Positions 16,484 to 24,907 of a DNA stretch of 38,543 nt are shown here, piece after piece (the stretch's first letter is position 1; each line of letters starts with the position of its first letter). The translations under genes were made by a program, and so were the position numbers. The notes under the pieces were generated by a model that ran no database searches, was not told the origin of the DNA, and worked only from the letters and a program-made list of their open reading frames with translations. Origin of the DNA: Streptomyces sp. Isolate_45 (GTDB lineage: Bacteria > Actinomycetota > Actinomycetes > Streptomycetales > Streptomycetaceae); contig NZ_JANFAK020000082.1 of assembly GCF_024721315.2 (NCBI RefSeq), forward strand, positions 1-38,543, given 5' to 3'.

Positions 16484-17467
16484 GTGACGACAGCGAGCCC
16501 GGGGGCCGAAGGCCCTTCCAGCCCTTTGAGCCCACCCACTGGCGGGGCACCCCTTCCGTTCGAGGACGGCCTGGCGAGCGACGACATCGATCTGACCACC
16601 ACTGCGGAGCGCCGGATCGTCGATCTCGCAGAGCGCGGCATGGAGCCACTGCTCGCACTGGGCCACTACCGGTGCCTGCGGGCCCACGGCCCTCTGCCGG
16701 CGAAGCGCCACCGCTCGCTGCTGGTCCTCGTCCTTCCCACCTGGGCCGCATTCACCTTCGAAGTGGACGGGGTGGAGACGCAGGTGAGCCCAGGTCAGGC
16801 CCTGCGTATTCCGCCCGGCACCACCTACCGGACCGGAGTGACGGCGCAGCAGCGCGGCGAACTGACCTGGCTGGTCGTCAGGGCCGGGCACCCAGGGTCC
16901 GGCGAACCGATCGACCGCGCCACGGCCCTGCTGTCGGACCCGTCCGGACCAGGCGTCTGGGCCGCTTCGGACCGGGTCTCCGGCGGACTGCGGCGCGCCT
17001 TCGGACTCCTCACCCGGGAGCCGGACTGGATCGGTGACGCACTGGCCCACCACCTCCTCAGCGCGACCGTCCTGGAACTGTCCGCGTCCCTGAGCGAGGC
17101 GGGAAGGCCGCAGGCCTGGACCCATCGCGACATCACCCGGATCCTGGAGTGGATCGAGGAGCACCTGACCGAGCCGATCGCGGCCGCCGACCTCGCGACG
17201 ATGTCCGGCCTCTCGACGAGCCGCTTCTACGAGGTGTTCCGTGCCGCCACCGGCACCAGCCCCAAGGACTACCTGCTGCGCCGCAAGATCGATCGGGCGA
17301 GGGAGTGGCTGGCCGCGGAACCGGGAACGAGTATCACCACCGTCGCACACGCCTTCGGATTCTCCTCCTCCCAGCACTTCGCGCGGGTGTTCCGCCGCTA
17401 CCGGCACGAGGCCCCCTCCTCGACGAGGGCGGAGCAGGGTCTTCCACCGGGCGAGGAGTTCTCCTGA
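16484..17467 (+). CDS. AraC-family transcriptional regulator
   Basis: This is a 327-residue cytoplasmic DNA-binding regulator. Residues 1-40 are a Pro/Gly/Ser-rich lead. Residues 45-150 form a cupin-like sensor arm (HRSLLVLVLPTWAAFTFEVD, then QALRIPPGTTYRTGV), the part that binds sugars in AraC relatives. Residues 215-315 are the double HTH domain: ADLATMSGLSTSRFYEVFRA is the first HTH and SITTVAHAFGFSSSQHFARV the second, followed by FRRYRHEAPS. The GTG at 16484 is the farthest upstream start; its ribosome site is weak, so a later start is possible. A shattered copy of this gene lies at 38044-38451. The nearest possible target is the secreted protein gene 413 nt downstream. Confidence 0.88.
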   Translation: MTTASPGAEGPSSPLSPPTGGAPLPFEDGLASDDIDLTTTAERRIVDLAERGMEPLLALGHYRCLRAHGPLPAKRHRSLLVLVLPTWAAFTFEVDGVETQVSPGQALRIPPGTTYRTGVTAQQRGELTWLVVRAGHPGSGEPIDRATALLSDPSGPGVWAASDRVSGGLRRAFGLLTREPDWIGDALAHHLLSATVLELSASLSEAGRPQAWTHRDITRILEWIEEHLTEPIAAADLATMSGLSTSRFYEVFRAATGTSPKDYLLRRKIDRAREWLAAEPGTSITTVAHAFGFSSSQHFARVFRRYRHEAPSSTRAEQGLPPGEEFS

Positions 17468-17521
17468 TCGGCCCGGCCCGGCCAGCGGTACGGGTCGGCA
17501 ACGGCGCCGGGTGTGCCCCGG

Positions 17522-17680
17522 TCAGGTCGGTACGACCCTGATGTCGTCGCAGTACCCGTAGCCGGTGCCGCTGCGGGCGTAGTAGTAGGTCCTGGCCGTG
17601 GTCGCGGACTGCCCCGTGGTGAACGTGGTACTGCCCGACCTGTCCGCGGTGCCCGTAAAACCGGCCGGGCCTGCCCCTGG
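17522..17680 (-). pseudogene. C-terminal remnant of a carbohydrate-binding module
   Basis: Read leftwards, the frame ends TTFTTGQSATTARTYYYARS then GTGYGYCDDIRVVPT and a stop at 17522. The pattern T-x-T-F-T-x-x-x-x-A-x-x-x-x-Y-Y-Y...G-x-G-x-x-Y-x-D-D-(I/V)-x-V is the last beta-strands of carbohydrate-binding modules that end secreted glycosidases. No catalytic domain lies upstream, because the rightward gene at 17880 begins there. So this is the stub of a lost enzyme. The rest of 17468-17879 shows no other gene. Confidence 0.55.
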
Positions 17681-17879
17681 ACTCCCCGGCTCTCCTTCCG
17701 CCCGGATCGCGTGTGGCGGTACGCCGCAGATTCGGCTGTCGTGCCCTCCCACGCCCCCGGTCCGACCACAGAACGAATTTTCCACTGGAAGAAGCGGCAC
17801 GCCGCCCGTTCGGCCTTGTGGTCAGATCACCGCACCTCAGAGAGCAGGCCCCCACCCCCCCCCAATTCGGAGGTCTTCC

Positions 17880-19277
17880 GTGAAACTGACCCACTCCCTC
17901 CGCACGGCCCTCGCCGGGTTCGTGCTCTCAGCAGCCGTCTGCGTGCCGGCCGCATCCCCCGCCGCGGCCCTCTCCACGGATGTCCGGCCCATCGACTGGA
18001 GCCAGCTCGGTTCCTACCCCGCCACCGACCCCGCCGGCGCGCGGACCAAGCAGATCCTCCAGAACAGCGCCCGCTATCTGATCGGCCCCAAGTACGCCTC
18101 CACGTACACCGCGTACGCCGCCGACGGCTACCTCAACCTGGGCGGCACCAACGAGGCCGCAATCCGCTACCCGGCGATGACCGCGCTCACCACGGCCACC
18201 GCGCTCAAGCTCAACGTGTACGACCCGCAGAACCTCTCCGCCGCCAACGCGACGATCCGCGAGATCAACCTCATCAGGACCATCGCCGCCCGCCACAAGG
18301 CCAACAACACCAACTCGGCCACTGCCTGGGGCTACGGCTGGCAGACCGCGCTGTGGACCTACTACGACGGACTGGCCGCCTGGCTCATGTGGGACCAGCT
18401 CTCCGAGTCCGACCGGACCAAGGTCACCGCGATGATCGTCGCGGAGGCCAACCGCCTCACCACCGGAAACGACGTCTACGCCGTCGGCACCAGCGGCCAC
18501 CAGCTCTACATGACCCGCCGCGACGGTTCCGTGGTCACTCCCGGCGACAGCAAGGCTGAGGAGGACAACTGGAACGCCGCACTGCTCGGCCTGGCCGCCG
18601 GCATGATGCCGGAGCACCAGGATGCCGCGGCGTGGACGACCCGGAACAACCAGCTCCTGCTGGCCGCCGCCGCCCGTCCCGCGGATCTCACCCTGAACAC
18701 CCCGATCAACGGCATCGTCCCCGCCACCTGGCTGAAGGGGACCAACATCAACGACGACGGGACCCTGGTCAACCACAGCATCGTCCACCCGCTCTACATG
18801 CTCGGGTTCGACCAGAGCCTGCACCAGGGCATGACGTACGGTCTCGCCGGCGAATGCGCCCCGGTCGTGGCCAAGCACAACGTCGATGTGGTGTACGACG
18901 CCCTCGTCGACAAGGGCTTCACCAAGGCGGACGGCTCCACCGCGACCATCTACCAGCCGGGTTCCGCCGCCATCTACTACCCCCAGGGCAACGACTGGGG
19001 CACCCAGTTCCCCGCCTACTTCGGCGCCTTCGACCTCGCGGTCTCCCTCTACGGCCAGGACAACCTCGCCTCCACCCCGGCATCCACCTGGGAGGCCCTG
19101 CACAACAACGCCCAGATCACGCTGCAGAACCGCTTCACCGACGGCCACACCTACGCCAACTCCTCCGAGAACAGCTACGGCGGAGCGGAGCAGCGCATCG
19201 GTTCCCTCGCCGCCCAGAGCTTCCTGAACCTCTATCTCGCGCGCAACACCACCGGCAACAAGGTTTGTTGGGCCTGA
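17880..19277 (+). CDS. Secreted protein of unknown function, probably carbohydrate-active
   Basis: This is a 465-residue exported protein. GTG 17880 has an ideal GGAGG site 6 nt upstream. Residues 1-32 are a signal peptide (TALAGFVLSAAVCVPAASPA, cleavage near AAA-LST). The mature part is mostly helical, with repeated aromatic patches such as WGYGWQTALWTYYDGLAAWL, EEDNWNAALLGLAAGMMPEH and HSIVHPLYMLGFDQS. This spacing recalls the alpha/alpha toroid of polysaccharide lyases and some glycosidases; that fold is my inference. Candidate acid residues include the EED near 224. The final NKVCWA is unusual. The neighbours (AraC regulator, carbohydrate-binding-module stub, ROK sugar kinase) point to polysaccharide use. 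I do not recognise the family by name. Confidence 0.75.
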   Translation: MKLTHSLRTALAGFVLSAAVCVPAASPAAALSTDVRPIDWSQLGSYPATDPAGARTKQILQNSARYLIGPKYASTYTAYAADGYLNLGGTNEAAIRYPAMTALTTATALKLNVYDPQNLSAANATIREINLIRTIAARHKANNTNSATAWGYGWQTALWTYYDGLAAWLMWDQLSESDRTKVTAMIVAEANRLTTGNDVYAVGTSGHQLYMTRRDGSVVTPGDSKAEEDNWNAALLGLAAGMMPEHQDAAAWTTRNNQLLLAAAARPADLTLNTPINGIVPATWLKGTNINDDGTLVNHSIVHPLYMLGFDQSLHQGMTYGLAGECAPVVAKHNVDVVYDALVDKGFTKADGSTATIYQPGSAAIYYPQGNDWGTQFPAYFGAFDLAVSLYGQDNLASTPASTWEALHNNAQITLQNRFTDGHTYANSSENSYGGAEQRIGSLAAQSFLNLYLARNTTGNKVCWA

Positions 19278-19335
19278 CGCTCCACCCTGCCGTCGGTCGG
19301 CGGCATCCAATGAGCGCCTGCCGCCGGATACCGCC

Positions 19336-19380
19336 GATCGGGCGGTCGCCCGCTCCCCGGAGCGGACGACCGCCCCGATC
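19336..19380 (+). terminator. Strong hairpin between secreted-protein and ROK genes
   Basis: The arm starting GATCGGGCGGTCG (19336) pairs with the arm ending CGACCGCCCCGATC (19380). The stem is about 20 bp with one mismatch and one bulge around a 2-base apex. It starts 58 nt past the secreted-protein stop and should separate the two transcription units or attenuate read-through. Confidence 0.8.
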
Positions 19381-19432
19381 TGTGCCACACCCGACACACA
19401 TTCCCCTTCCCACCTCCCCGCCAGGAACAGCG

Positions 19433-20365
19433 ATGCCCGAGACAACCGGCTCCAGCGAATGCGTGATCGCCCTCGACGTGGGCGGCACGGGAATGAAGGG
19501 AGCGCTCCTGGACCGTTCCCTGAGACCGCTCCTGACGCTCCGCCTGCCCACCCCACGGGCCGACGGCGCCGACGCCGTGGTCAAGGCCATCGCCGTCGCT
19601 CTGACGACACTCGCGCAACGGGCCGCCGAGGGCGGGCTCACGGTCCGCCATGCGGGGGTCGTCACCCCCGGCATCGTCGACGAGGACCGCGGGCTGGTGG
19701 TGTACGCGGCCAACCTCGGCTGGAGCGACCTGCCGCTCGCCGCCCTGATGCGGGAGCGCACCGGGCTCTCCGTCTCCGTCGGCCACGACGTGCGCGCGGG
19801 CGGCGAGGCCGAATACGCGCTCGGTGCCGCGCGAGGAAAGCGGGACGTCCTCTTCGTCGCCATCGGAACCGGAATAGCCACCGCCCTGGTCTGCGACGGT
19901 CGAACGGTACGGGCCGGGGGCTACGCCGGCGAGCTCGGTCACGTGGTTGTCGACCGCGACGGCCTCGACTGCGCCTGTGGCGCCCGCGGATGCCTGGAGA
20001 CGGTGGCGTCCGCCGCGGCTGTCGCGGCCGGCTACAGCGCCCGGTCCGGTCGGCTGATCACGAGCGCTGCCGAGGTCGCGGCCCGGCTGCAACACGAGGA
20101 CCGGGACGCGCTCGAAGTATGGGACCTCGCCACCGAGGCGCTCGCCTCTGCACTCGTGACCACCGCCACCCTGCTCGCCCCCGAGATGGTCGTCCTCGGA
20201 GGCGGCCTGGCCGAGGCCGGAGACCTTTTGCTGCACCCGCTCCGTGCCCGGCTCGACGAGCGGTTGACGTTCCAGCGGCGCCCGGAGGTCGTCCGTGCCG
20301 AACTCGGGGACACAGCCGGCTGCCTTGGCGCCGGGCTGCTCGCATGGCGCAGCACACCCGTCTGA
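19433..20365 (+). CDS. ROK-family sugar kinase
   Basis: This is a 310-residue cytoplasmic kinase that phosphorylates glucose or an N-acetylated hexosamine with ATP. The phosphate loop DVGGTGMKGALLD starts at D15; the catalytic Asp is D119 in VGHDVRAGGEAEY; the sugar-binding G-E-L-G-H motif ends at H170; the zinc site CACGARGCLE supplies C180, C182 and C187 together with H170. There is no N-terminal HTH, so it is an enzyme rather than a ROK repressor. AGGAAC precedes the ATG. It follows the secreted protein of unknown function, so it could handle the sugar that protein releases. Substrate not decided by sequence. Confidence 0.9.
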   Translation: MPETTGSSECVIALDVGGTGMKGALLDRSLRPLLTLRLPTPRADGADAVVKAIAVALTTLAQRAAEGGLTVRHAGVVTPGIVDEDRGLVVYAANLGWSDLPLAALMRERTGLSVSVGHDVRAGGEAEYALGAARGKRDVLFVAIGTGIATALVCDGRTVRAGGYAGELGHVVVDRDGLDCACGARGCLETVASAAAVAAGYSARSGRLITSAAEVAARLQHEDRDALEVWDLATEALASALVTTATLLAPEMVVLGGGLAEAGDLLLHPLRARLDERLTFQRRPEVVRAELGDTAGCLGAGLLAWRSTPV

Positions 20366-20516
20366 CCTGGGGCAGTGAGTGCACTTGCTCGTCCCTGGCG
20401 CGGTCACGGGAGGGCGACGCTGACGGGGACGGTCCGGTTGTGTGAGTCGGGGGTCTCCGCACCCGTGCGCAGGCCGCCCGTGCGCAGGTCGTGCAGGATT
20501 CTCGGCCGTATCGAGA

Positions 20517-21812
20517 TCATCTGACCGACGTGAGGTCGGCTCCGGTGGTCTCAGGCAGCTTCCACAGGCAGGCCAGCGCCAGGACTCCCAGCGCCGCCCA
20601 GTACCAGCCGACCGGTGCCGCCGAGCCGTAGGCGTCGGTCAGCTTGGCCGCGACCAGCGGCGAGAGGGCCCCGCCCACGACCCCGCCCAGGTTGTACGTC
20701 AGCGCGACCGCCGTGTACCGCACCCTGGTCGGGAACAGCTCCGGAAGATAGGACGCCACGGGCCCGGCCCCGCATCCGAAGGCCGTCATCGCCCCTGTCA
20801 GCGCCAGAAGGATCAGCGGCCACCGCCCCGTCTCCAGAAGTGGGAAGAACACCAGCGCCCAAGCCGACCCCGCCACGACTGCCACCAGCAACATCCGCCG
20901 CCGCCCCGAAGCGTCGCTGCGCCGCGCGCTCACCAAGGTCGCCGCGATCGCCGCCAACGCGCTTGGCAGCAGCATGGACAGGAATACCGTGCTGGGGACG
21001 TCGAGCCACTTCGTCGCGTACGCCAGCGCATAGGTGGTGGTGAGATAGAACGCCGCGAAGCCCCCGGCGATCAGTCCACAGCCCAGCAGCACGCTCCGCC
21101 AGTGGCTGCGCAGTACCTCAACCGCCGGGGGCTGCTTGCGGACCTGCCCGGTTTGTGCTGTGAAAAGTGGCGTCTCCGCGATCCGAAGCCGCACGAACAA
21201 GCCCACCAGCACCATGACCGAGGACGCGAGGAAGGGCAAGCGCCACCCCCATTCGAGGAACGCCCGTTCATCCAGAAGGAATGTGAACGCCAAGAACACC
21301 CCTTGCGCGAGCATGAAGCCGATCATGGGCCCGAGCTGCAGAAATGCACCGTAGCGCCCTCGCTGCTCGGCTGGGGAGTGCTCTGCGATCAGCAGCGCCG
21401 CGCCCGTCCATTCCCCGGCGAGGCCCACTCCCTGACAAATCCGCAGCAGTACCAGGACCGCCGGCGCCCACCACCCCCACACCGCGAATCCGGGCAGCAG
21501 GCCGACCCCCACGGTGGCGAATCCCATCAGTGAAAGCGATGCCACCAAGGGCGCTTTACGTCCCAGTCTGTCGCCGAAGTGACCGAACAACACCGCCCCG
21601 ACCGGCCGGGCGACGAATGCCACCGCATAAACTGACAGCGACGCCAGAAGCCTTCCTGCCGTGCCCAGCTCCGGAAAGAACACGTCGCCGAAAACGAGTG
21701 CCGCCGCCGCACCGTAGATGAAGAAGTCGTAGTACTCGATCGCCGTTCCGACCAGCGCCGCCGCGGCGACCTGACCCATTCGCGTCGCCTTCTGGCCATC
21801 CGGGCTGTCCAT
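20517..21812 (-). CDS. MFS transporter of the metabolite:proton symporter type
   Basis: This is a 431-residue inner-membrane symporter. The first helix holds ALVGTAIEYYDFFIYGAAAA, the G-T-x-I-E-x-Y-D-F-x-x-Y hallmark of MHS proteins (shikimate, proline/betaine, alpha-ketoglutarate importers). GHFGDRLGRKAPLVASL is the MFS loop 2-3 signature. RICQGVGLAGEWTGAALLIA in helix 4-5 and LPELFPTRVRYTAVALTYNL in helix 10 are both typical of MHS. Twelve hydrophobic segments can be traced. ATG 21812 is chosen for the AGGGTG before it; an in-frame ATG at 21854 lacks a ribosome site. It converges on the ROK gene and is tandem with the LAL regulator, 84 nt downstream of that gene's stop. Substrate is a small organic acid or osmolyte by family. 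Confidence 0.9.
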   Translation of the reverse strand: MDSPDGQKATRMGQVAAAALVGTAIEYYDFFIYGAAAALVFGDVFFPELGTAGRLLASLSVYAVAFVARPVGAVLFGHFGDRLGRKAPLVASLSLMGFATVGVGLLPGFAVWGWWAPAVLVLLRICQGVGLAGEWTGAALLIAEHSPAEQRGRYGAFLQLGPMIGFMLAQGVFLAFTFLLDERAFLEWGWRLPFLASSVMVLVGLFVRLRIAETPLFTAQTGQVRKQPPAVEVLRSHWRSVLLGCGLIAGGFAAFYLTTTYALAYATKWLDVPSTVFLSMLLPSALAAIAATLVSARRSDASGRRRMLLVAVVAGSAWALVFFPLLETGRWPLILLALTGAMTAFGCGAGPVASYLPELFPTRVRYTAVALTYNLGGVVGGALSPLVAAKLTDAYGSAAPVGWYWAALGVLALACLWKLPETTGADLTSVR

Positions 21813-21896
21813 GCCGTCACCCTGACGATCGGCCGTCCCGGAGTCCAGCTCCATCGGGCGTGTTGGTGACCTTACGGAAGTGGGCGAGCGGGTGCG

Positions 21897-24737
21897 TCAG
21901 GAGACGTGGTCGCGGGTGGTGCGGAGTTTGCGGAGGACGTTGGCGACGTGGTGTTCGACGGTACGGGGGGACAGGGAGAGGCTGCGGGCGATGTCCTGGT
22001 TGGTGGCGCCGGTGGTGAGCAGGTCGGCGACTTCCTGTTCGCGGGGGGAGAGCTGGGTGCCGTAGCCGCGGCGGCCTCGGAGGTTGGGCCGGAGCTGGCC
22101 GGCGTCGCGGAGGGCTCGTTGGCAGCGGCCGGCGTCGGCGGTGGCGCCGAGGCGGGTGAAGGCGTCGAGGGCCTGTTGAAGGTGGGTGCCGGCGTGTCCG
22201 GGGCTGTGGGGCAGGAGTGTTCGGCCGGTGTGTTCGACAACGAGGGCGGCGTGGTAGACGCGGTCGAGGGCCTGGAAACGGATGCGGGCGTCCTCGAGGT
22301 GGCGGATGGCCGTCTCGGGGTCGGTGCTGGCGGCGAGCAGCCCGCGGCACCAGGCCACCTCGGCCCGGGCCCCGGGCGCATCGCGGCCTTCGACACCGTC
22401 GGACGCCTCGGCGATGAGCCGCTCGGCGTCGGTGCGAAGGTCACACGCCAGCGCGGCTTCGACGGCGACGGGCACCAGACCCGTCGCCCACGTCCAGTTC
22501 TGCTTTCGACGTGTCGCATCGATTCCCGGCCGGAGGGTGTTCCAGGCGGTGTGGGGGTCGCCTTCCAACAGGTCGATCCGCCCCACCGCCGCGATGCCGG
22601 ACAGGTAGAGCGGTCCGAGTTCCTCCCTCATGAATTCGGCGCATCCCTCGCGCGCCCGCGCCCACTGGCCCCGTGCGATGTCCAGCCACGGGCGCACCAT
22701 GAGAGCCAGACTGTGAAAGGGGTTGCGATCCGTGATCTGGCCGGCGAATGTCGCGGCCCTCTCGTCCAGGTCTGACCAGCGCCCTCCCGTGAAGTCCAGC
22801 CGAAGCCGGAGAGACCCGCAAATCACTACCCCGAGCTGATACCCGACACGGTGAGAGAGCGCCTCGGCGTCGTCGGCCATGGTGCGGCTGCGCTCGTCAC
22901 CGCGCCAGAACGCGAGCTCCGCCGCATTGACCAGTGCCCGTGCGCACTGCCGTTGGACCGCCAGATCGGTGCTGCGGCGGGGGAACTGCTCGAGCAGTTC
23001 GTCCGCGAGCGGGTCTCCGAGAGCAGCGAGGAGGGTGATCCTGCTGGCCAGTACGGTGGCGTGCGCCACGGGATCGGTGGTGAGGGCCACCGTCTCCAGG
23101 GCCCGGTCCATCCACGCCAGTCCTTCGGCCGCCGGCACGTCGCTGATCACCCTCATGCCGATGGTGGCCATGGCGACGGCGGCCAGATCGGGGCGGCCGG
23201 CCAGCTCGTCCACCGCCCTCTCGAGTCCCGCCGTGCTCGATTGGGCGAGGGTCGTGGCGAGTCGGCCGAGGCTGAGGCGGATCTCGCCGAGGGTGGGGGT
23301 GGGCAGGGCCGGATCCGCCAGAATCTGTTCCAGGAGTGCCACGCTTGCCGTGGGGTCGGCCCGGTTGACCGCGATGCGGGCGAGGGCGAGGGCCGTGTGG
23401 GTGCGGTCCTCAACGGGCAGGGACGTTTCGGCGAGGAGCTGCTGCAGAAGGTCGGTGGCGATGCCGTCGTCACCGACCGCGACGGCCTGGTCGGCGGCGG
23501 CCAGGGCACGGGGGAGCCAGGCCCGGGTGTCGCCGAGCTGGCGGGTGTGGTGGGCGATCCGCACCAGCGGCGGCGGCTGCTGCTCGGACAGCGCGTCCAC
23601 CGCCCGCCGGTGCAGTCTGAGCCGGCGGGGGCCAAGGATCCTGTCGTAAACCGCGCGGCGGGCCAGCACGTGCCGGAAGCCGTACCACCCGGGCGACGTC
23701 TCGCTCAGGACGCTGGCCTCCAGCGCAGCCTCCAGACCCGCCTCGGCCTGCTCCTCCTCCAGACCCGCCAGCGCCGCCAGGAGTTCCTCGCCGGCCGGTA
23801 CGGCCAGGACGGCGGCGGCCTGCACCACCGCCACGGCCTCCGGGGCCAGAGCCGCGACCCGGCTGTTCAGCGCCTCCTGCAACGCCCGGGGCACCCCCAT
23901 GTCCTCCAGGGCCTTCGCCCCGTCGGCCGGGGAACGGGCGAGCCGGTCGGCCACCGTCAGCAGGTCCTCCTCCGCCACCAGCGGAAGCCCCTGACTGCGC
24001 TCGAACAGGCTGCCGCCGAGCGCGGTGGCCGCGGCCGGCCCGATCACCGACACGGCGAGCTCTCGCACCTCACTCTCGGTGAACGGGCTGAGGGTGATCT
24101 CCGTGCCTCCGACGCCGACCGGCCGCCGGTACGGCGCGCCCAGCACATTCCCGCGCTCCGGCAGGTCCTCCGCCCGATAGGTCAGGACCAGCCGCAGATC
24201 CTGCGGAGGATTGCGGGCGAGCAGCAGCAGCAGGTCTCGTGTCGCCTCGTCCACCCAGTGCAGGTCCTCCACAGCGAGCACCACCGGCCCCAGCACCCCC
24301 AGGAGCTCGTGCACCGCCCGCATCAACCGCTGCGCGTCGCCTCCGGTCTCGGGGTCAGCAGTAGCACCCCGCCCGTCGGTCGGAAGCTGCCAGGCGACGG
24401 CCGGCAGATACGGTGCCAGCGCGGCGGTGGCGGCGCTGAGCTTCACCTGGGAGTCGAGGTGCAGGTCTACGGAGCGCAGCGCGTCGATGACCGGGCCGAA
24501 CGGCAGCGGCTCACGCAACGGGTGGCACCCGCCCCACATCACGGTTGCGCTCTCCAGCCTGCCCGTGGCCTCCCGGAGGAGCCGGGACTTCCCGATCCCG
24601 GCCTCCCCCTTGACCAGCACCACCGACGGCCCCACCCGCAAGGCCTGCACCAGTGAGCGCAGCTCCTCCCGGCGCCCCACGAACATCAGGCCCGCCCGCA
24701 CATCAGAGGCGGTCCGGCCCCTCCGCGACCCGGCCAC
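21897..24737 (-). CDS. LAL-type (large ATP-binding) LuxR-family regulator
   Basis: This is a 946-residue cytoplasmic transcription regulator. FVGRREELRSLVQAL at 19-33 opens an AAA-type STAND ATPase; Walker A is KGEAGIGKSRLL (44-51 core) and Walker B is VLAVEDLHWVDEATRDLLLL near 155-175. A long helical TPR-like region (about 350-860) follows, rich in Ala/Leu pairs. The C-terminal ~65 residues are a LuxR HTH: LSPREQEVADLLTTGATNQD and IARSLSLSPRTVEHHVANVL. Proteins of this kind usually activate nearby catabolic or antibiotic genes on sensing a ligand. GTG 24737 is taken as start; an in-frame ATG at 24686 just before FVGRREE is an alternative. The MFS gene lies directly downstream, the phosphatase gene 170 nt upstream, on the same strand. 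Confidence 0.9.
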   Translation of the reverse strand: MAGSRRGRTASDVRAGLMFVGRREELRSLVQALRVGPSVVLVKGEAGIGKSRLLREATGRLESATVMWGGCHPLREPLPFGPVIDALRSVDLHLDSQVKLSAATAALAPYLPAVAWQLPTDGRGATADPETGGDAQRLMRAVHELLGVLGPVVLAVEDLHWVDEATRDLLLLLARNPPQDLRLVLTYRAEDLPERGNVLGAPYRRPVGVGGTEITLSPFTESEVRELAVSVIGPAAATALGGSLFERSQGLPLVAEEDLLTVADRLARSPADGAKALEDMGVPRALQEALNSRVAALAPEAVAVVQAAAVLAVPAGEELLAALAGLEEEQAEAGLEAALEASVLSETSPGWYGFRHVLARRAVYDRILGPRRLRLHRRAVDALSEQQPPPLVRIAHHTRQLGDTRAWLPRALAAADQAVAVGDDGIATDLLQQLLAETSLPVEDRTHTALALARIAVNRADPTASVALLEQILADPALPTPTLGEIRLSLGRLATTLAQSSTAGLERAVDELAGRPDLAAVAMATIGMRVISDVPAAEGLAWMDRALETVALTTDPVAHATVLASRITLLAALGDPLADELLEQFPRRSTDLAVQRQCARALVNAAELAFWRGDERSRTMADDAEALSHRVGYQLGVVICGSLRLRLDFTGGRWSDLDERAATFAGQITDRNPFHSLALMVRPWLDIARGQWARAREGCAEFMREELGPLYLSGIAAVGRIDLLEGDPHTAWNTLRPGIDATRRKQNWTWATGLVPVAVEAALACDLRTDAERLIAEASDGVEGRDAPGARAEVAWCRGLLAASTDPETAIRHLEDARIRFQALDRVYHAALVVEHTGRTLLPHSPGHAGTHLQQALDAFTRLGATADAGRCQRALRDAGQLRPNLRGRRGYGTQLSPREQEVADLLTTGATNQDIARSLSLSPRTVEHHVANVLRKLRTTRDHVS

Positions 24738-24907
24738 AACCCACCACCACCTACGGAATGAGGATGCCTGAGCCCATTCACGCTACCCCGTGCCAGGCCC
24801 GCCAGCGACCCCCGGTCCTGCGGCCTGTAGGCGTCGGGTCCCCGGGTGTAGGCGGCGGCGAGGACGGTGACGACGAGGAGGCCGATACGGGCGACATTCG
24901 ACCCTGA

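Noticed and set aside
20462..20490. Direct repeat CCCGTGCGCAGG, two copies
   Set aside because: There are only two short copies in a 150-nt convergent gap; no sign of an array, att site or terminator.
22000..24700. Long rightward frames across the LAL gene, one over 600 codons
   Set aside because: They are the antisense of a clear Walker-A/LuxR protein; Glu/Gly/Arg-rich composition and no start signal.
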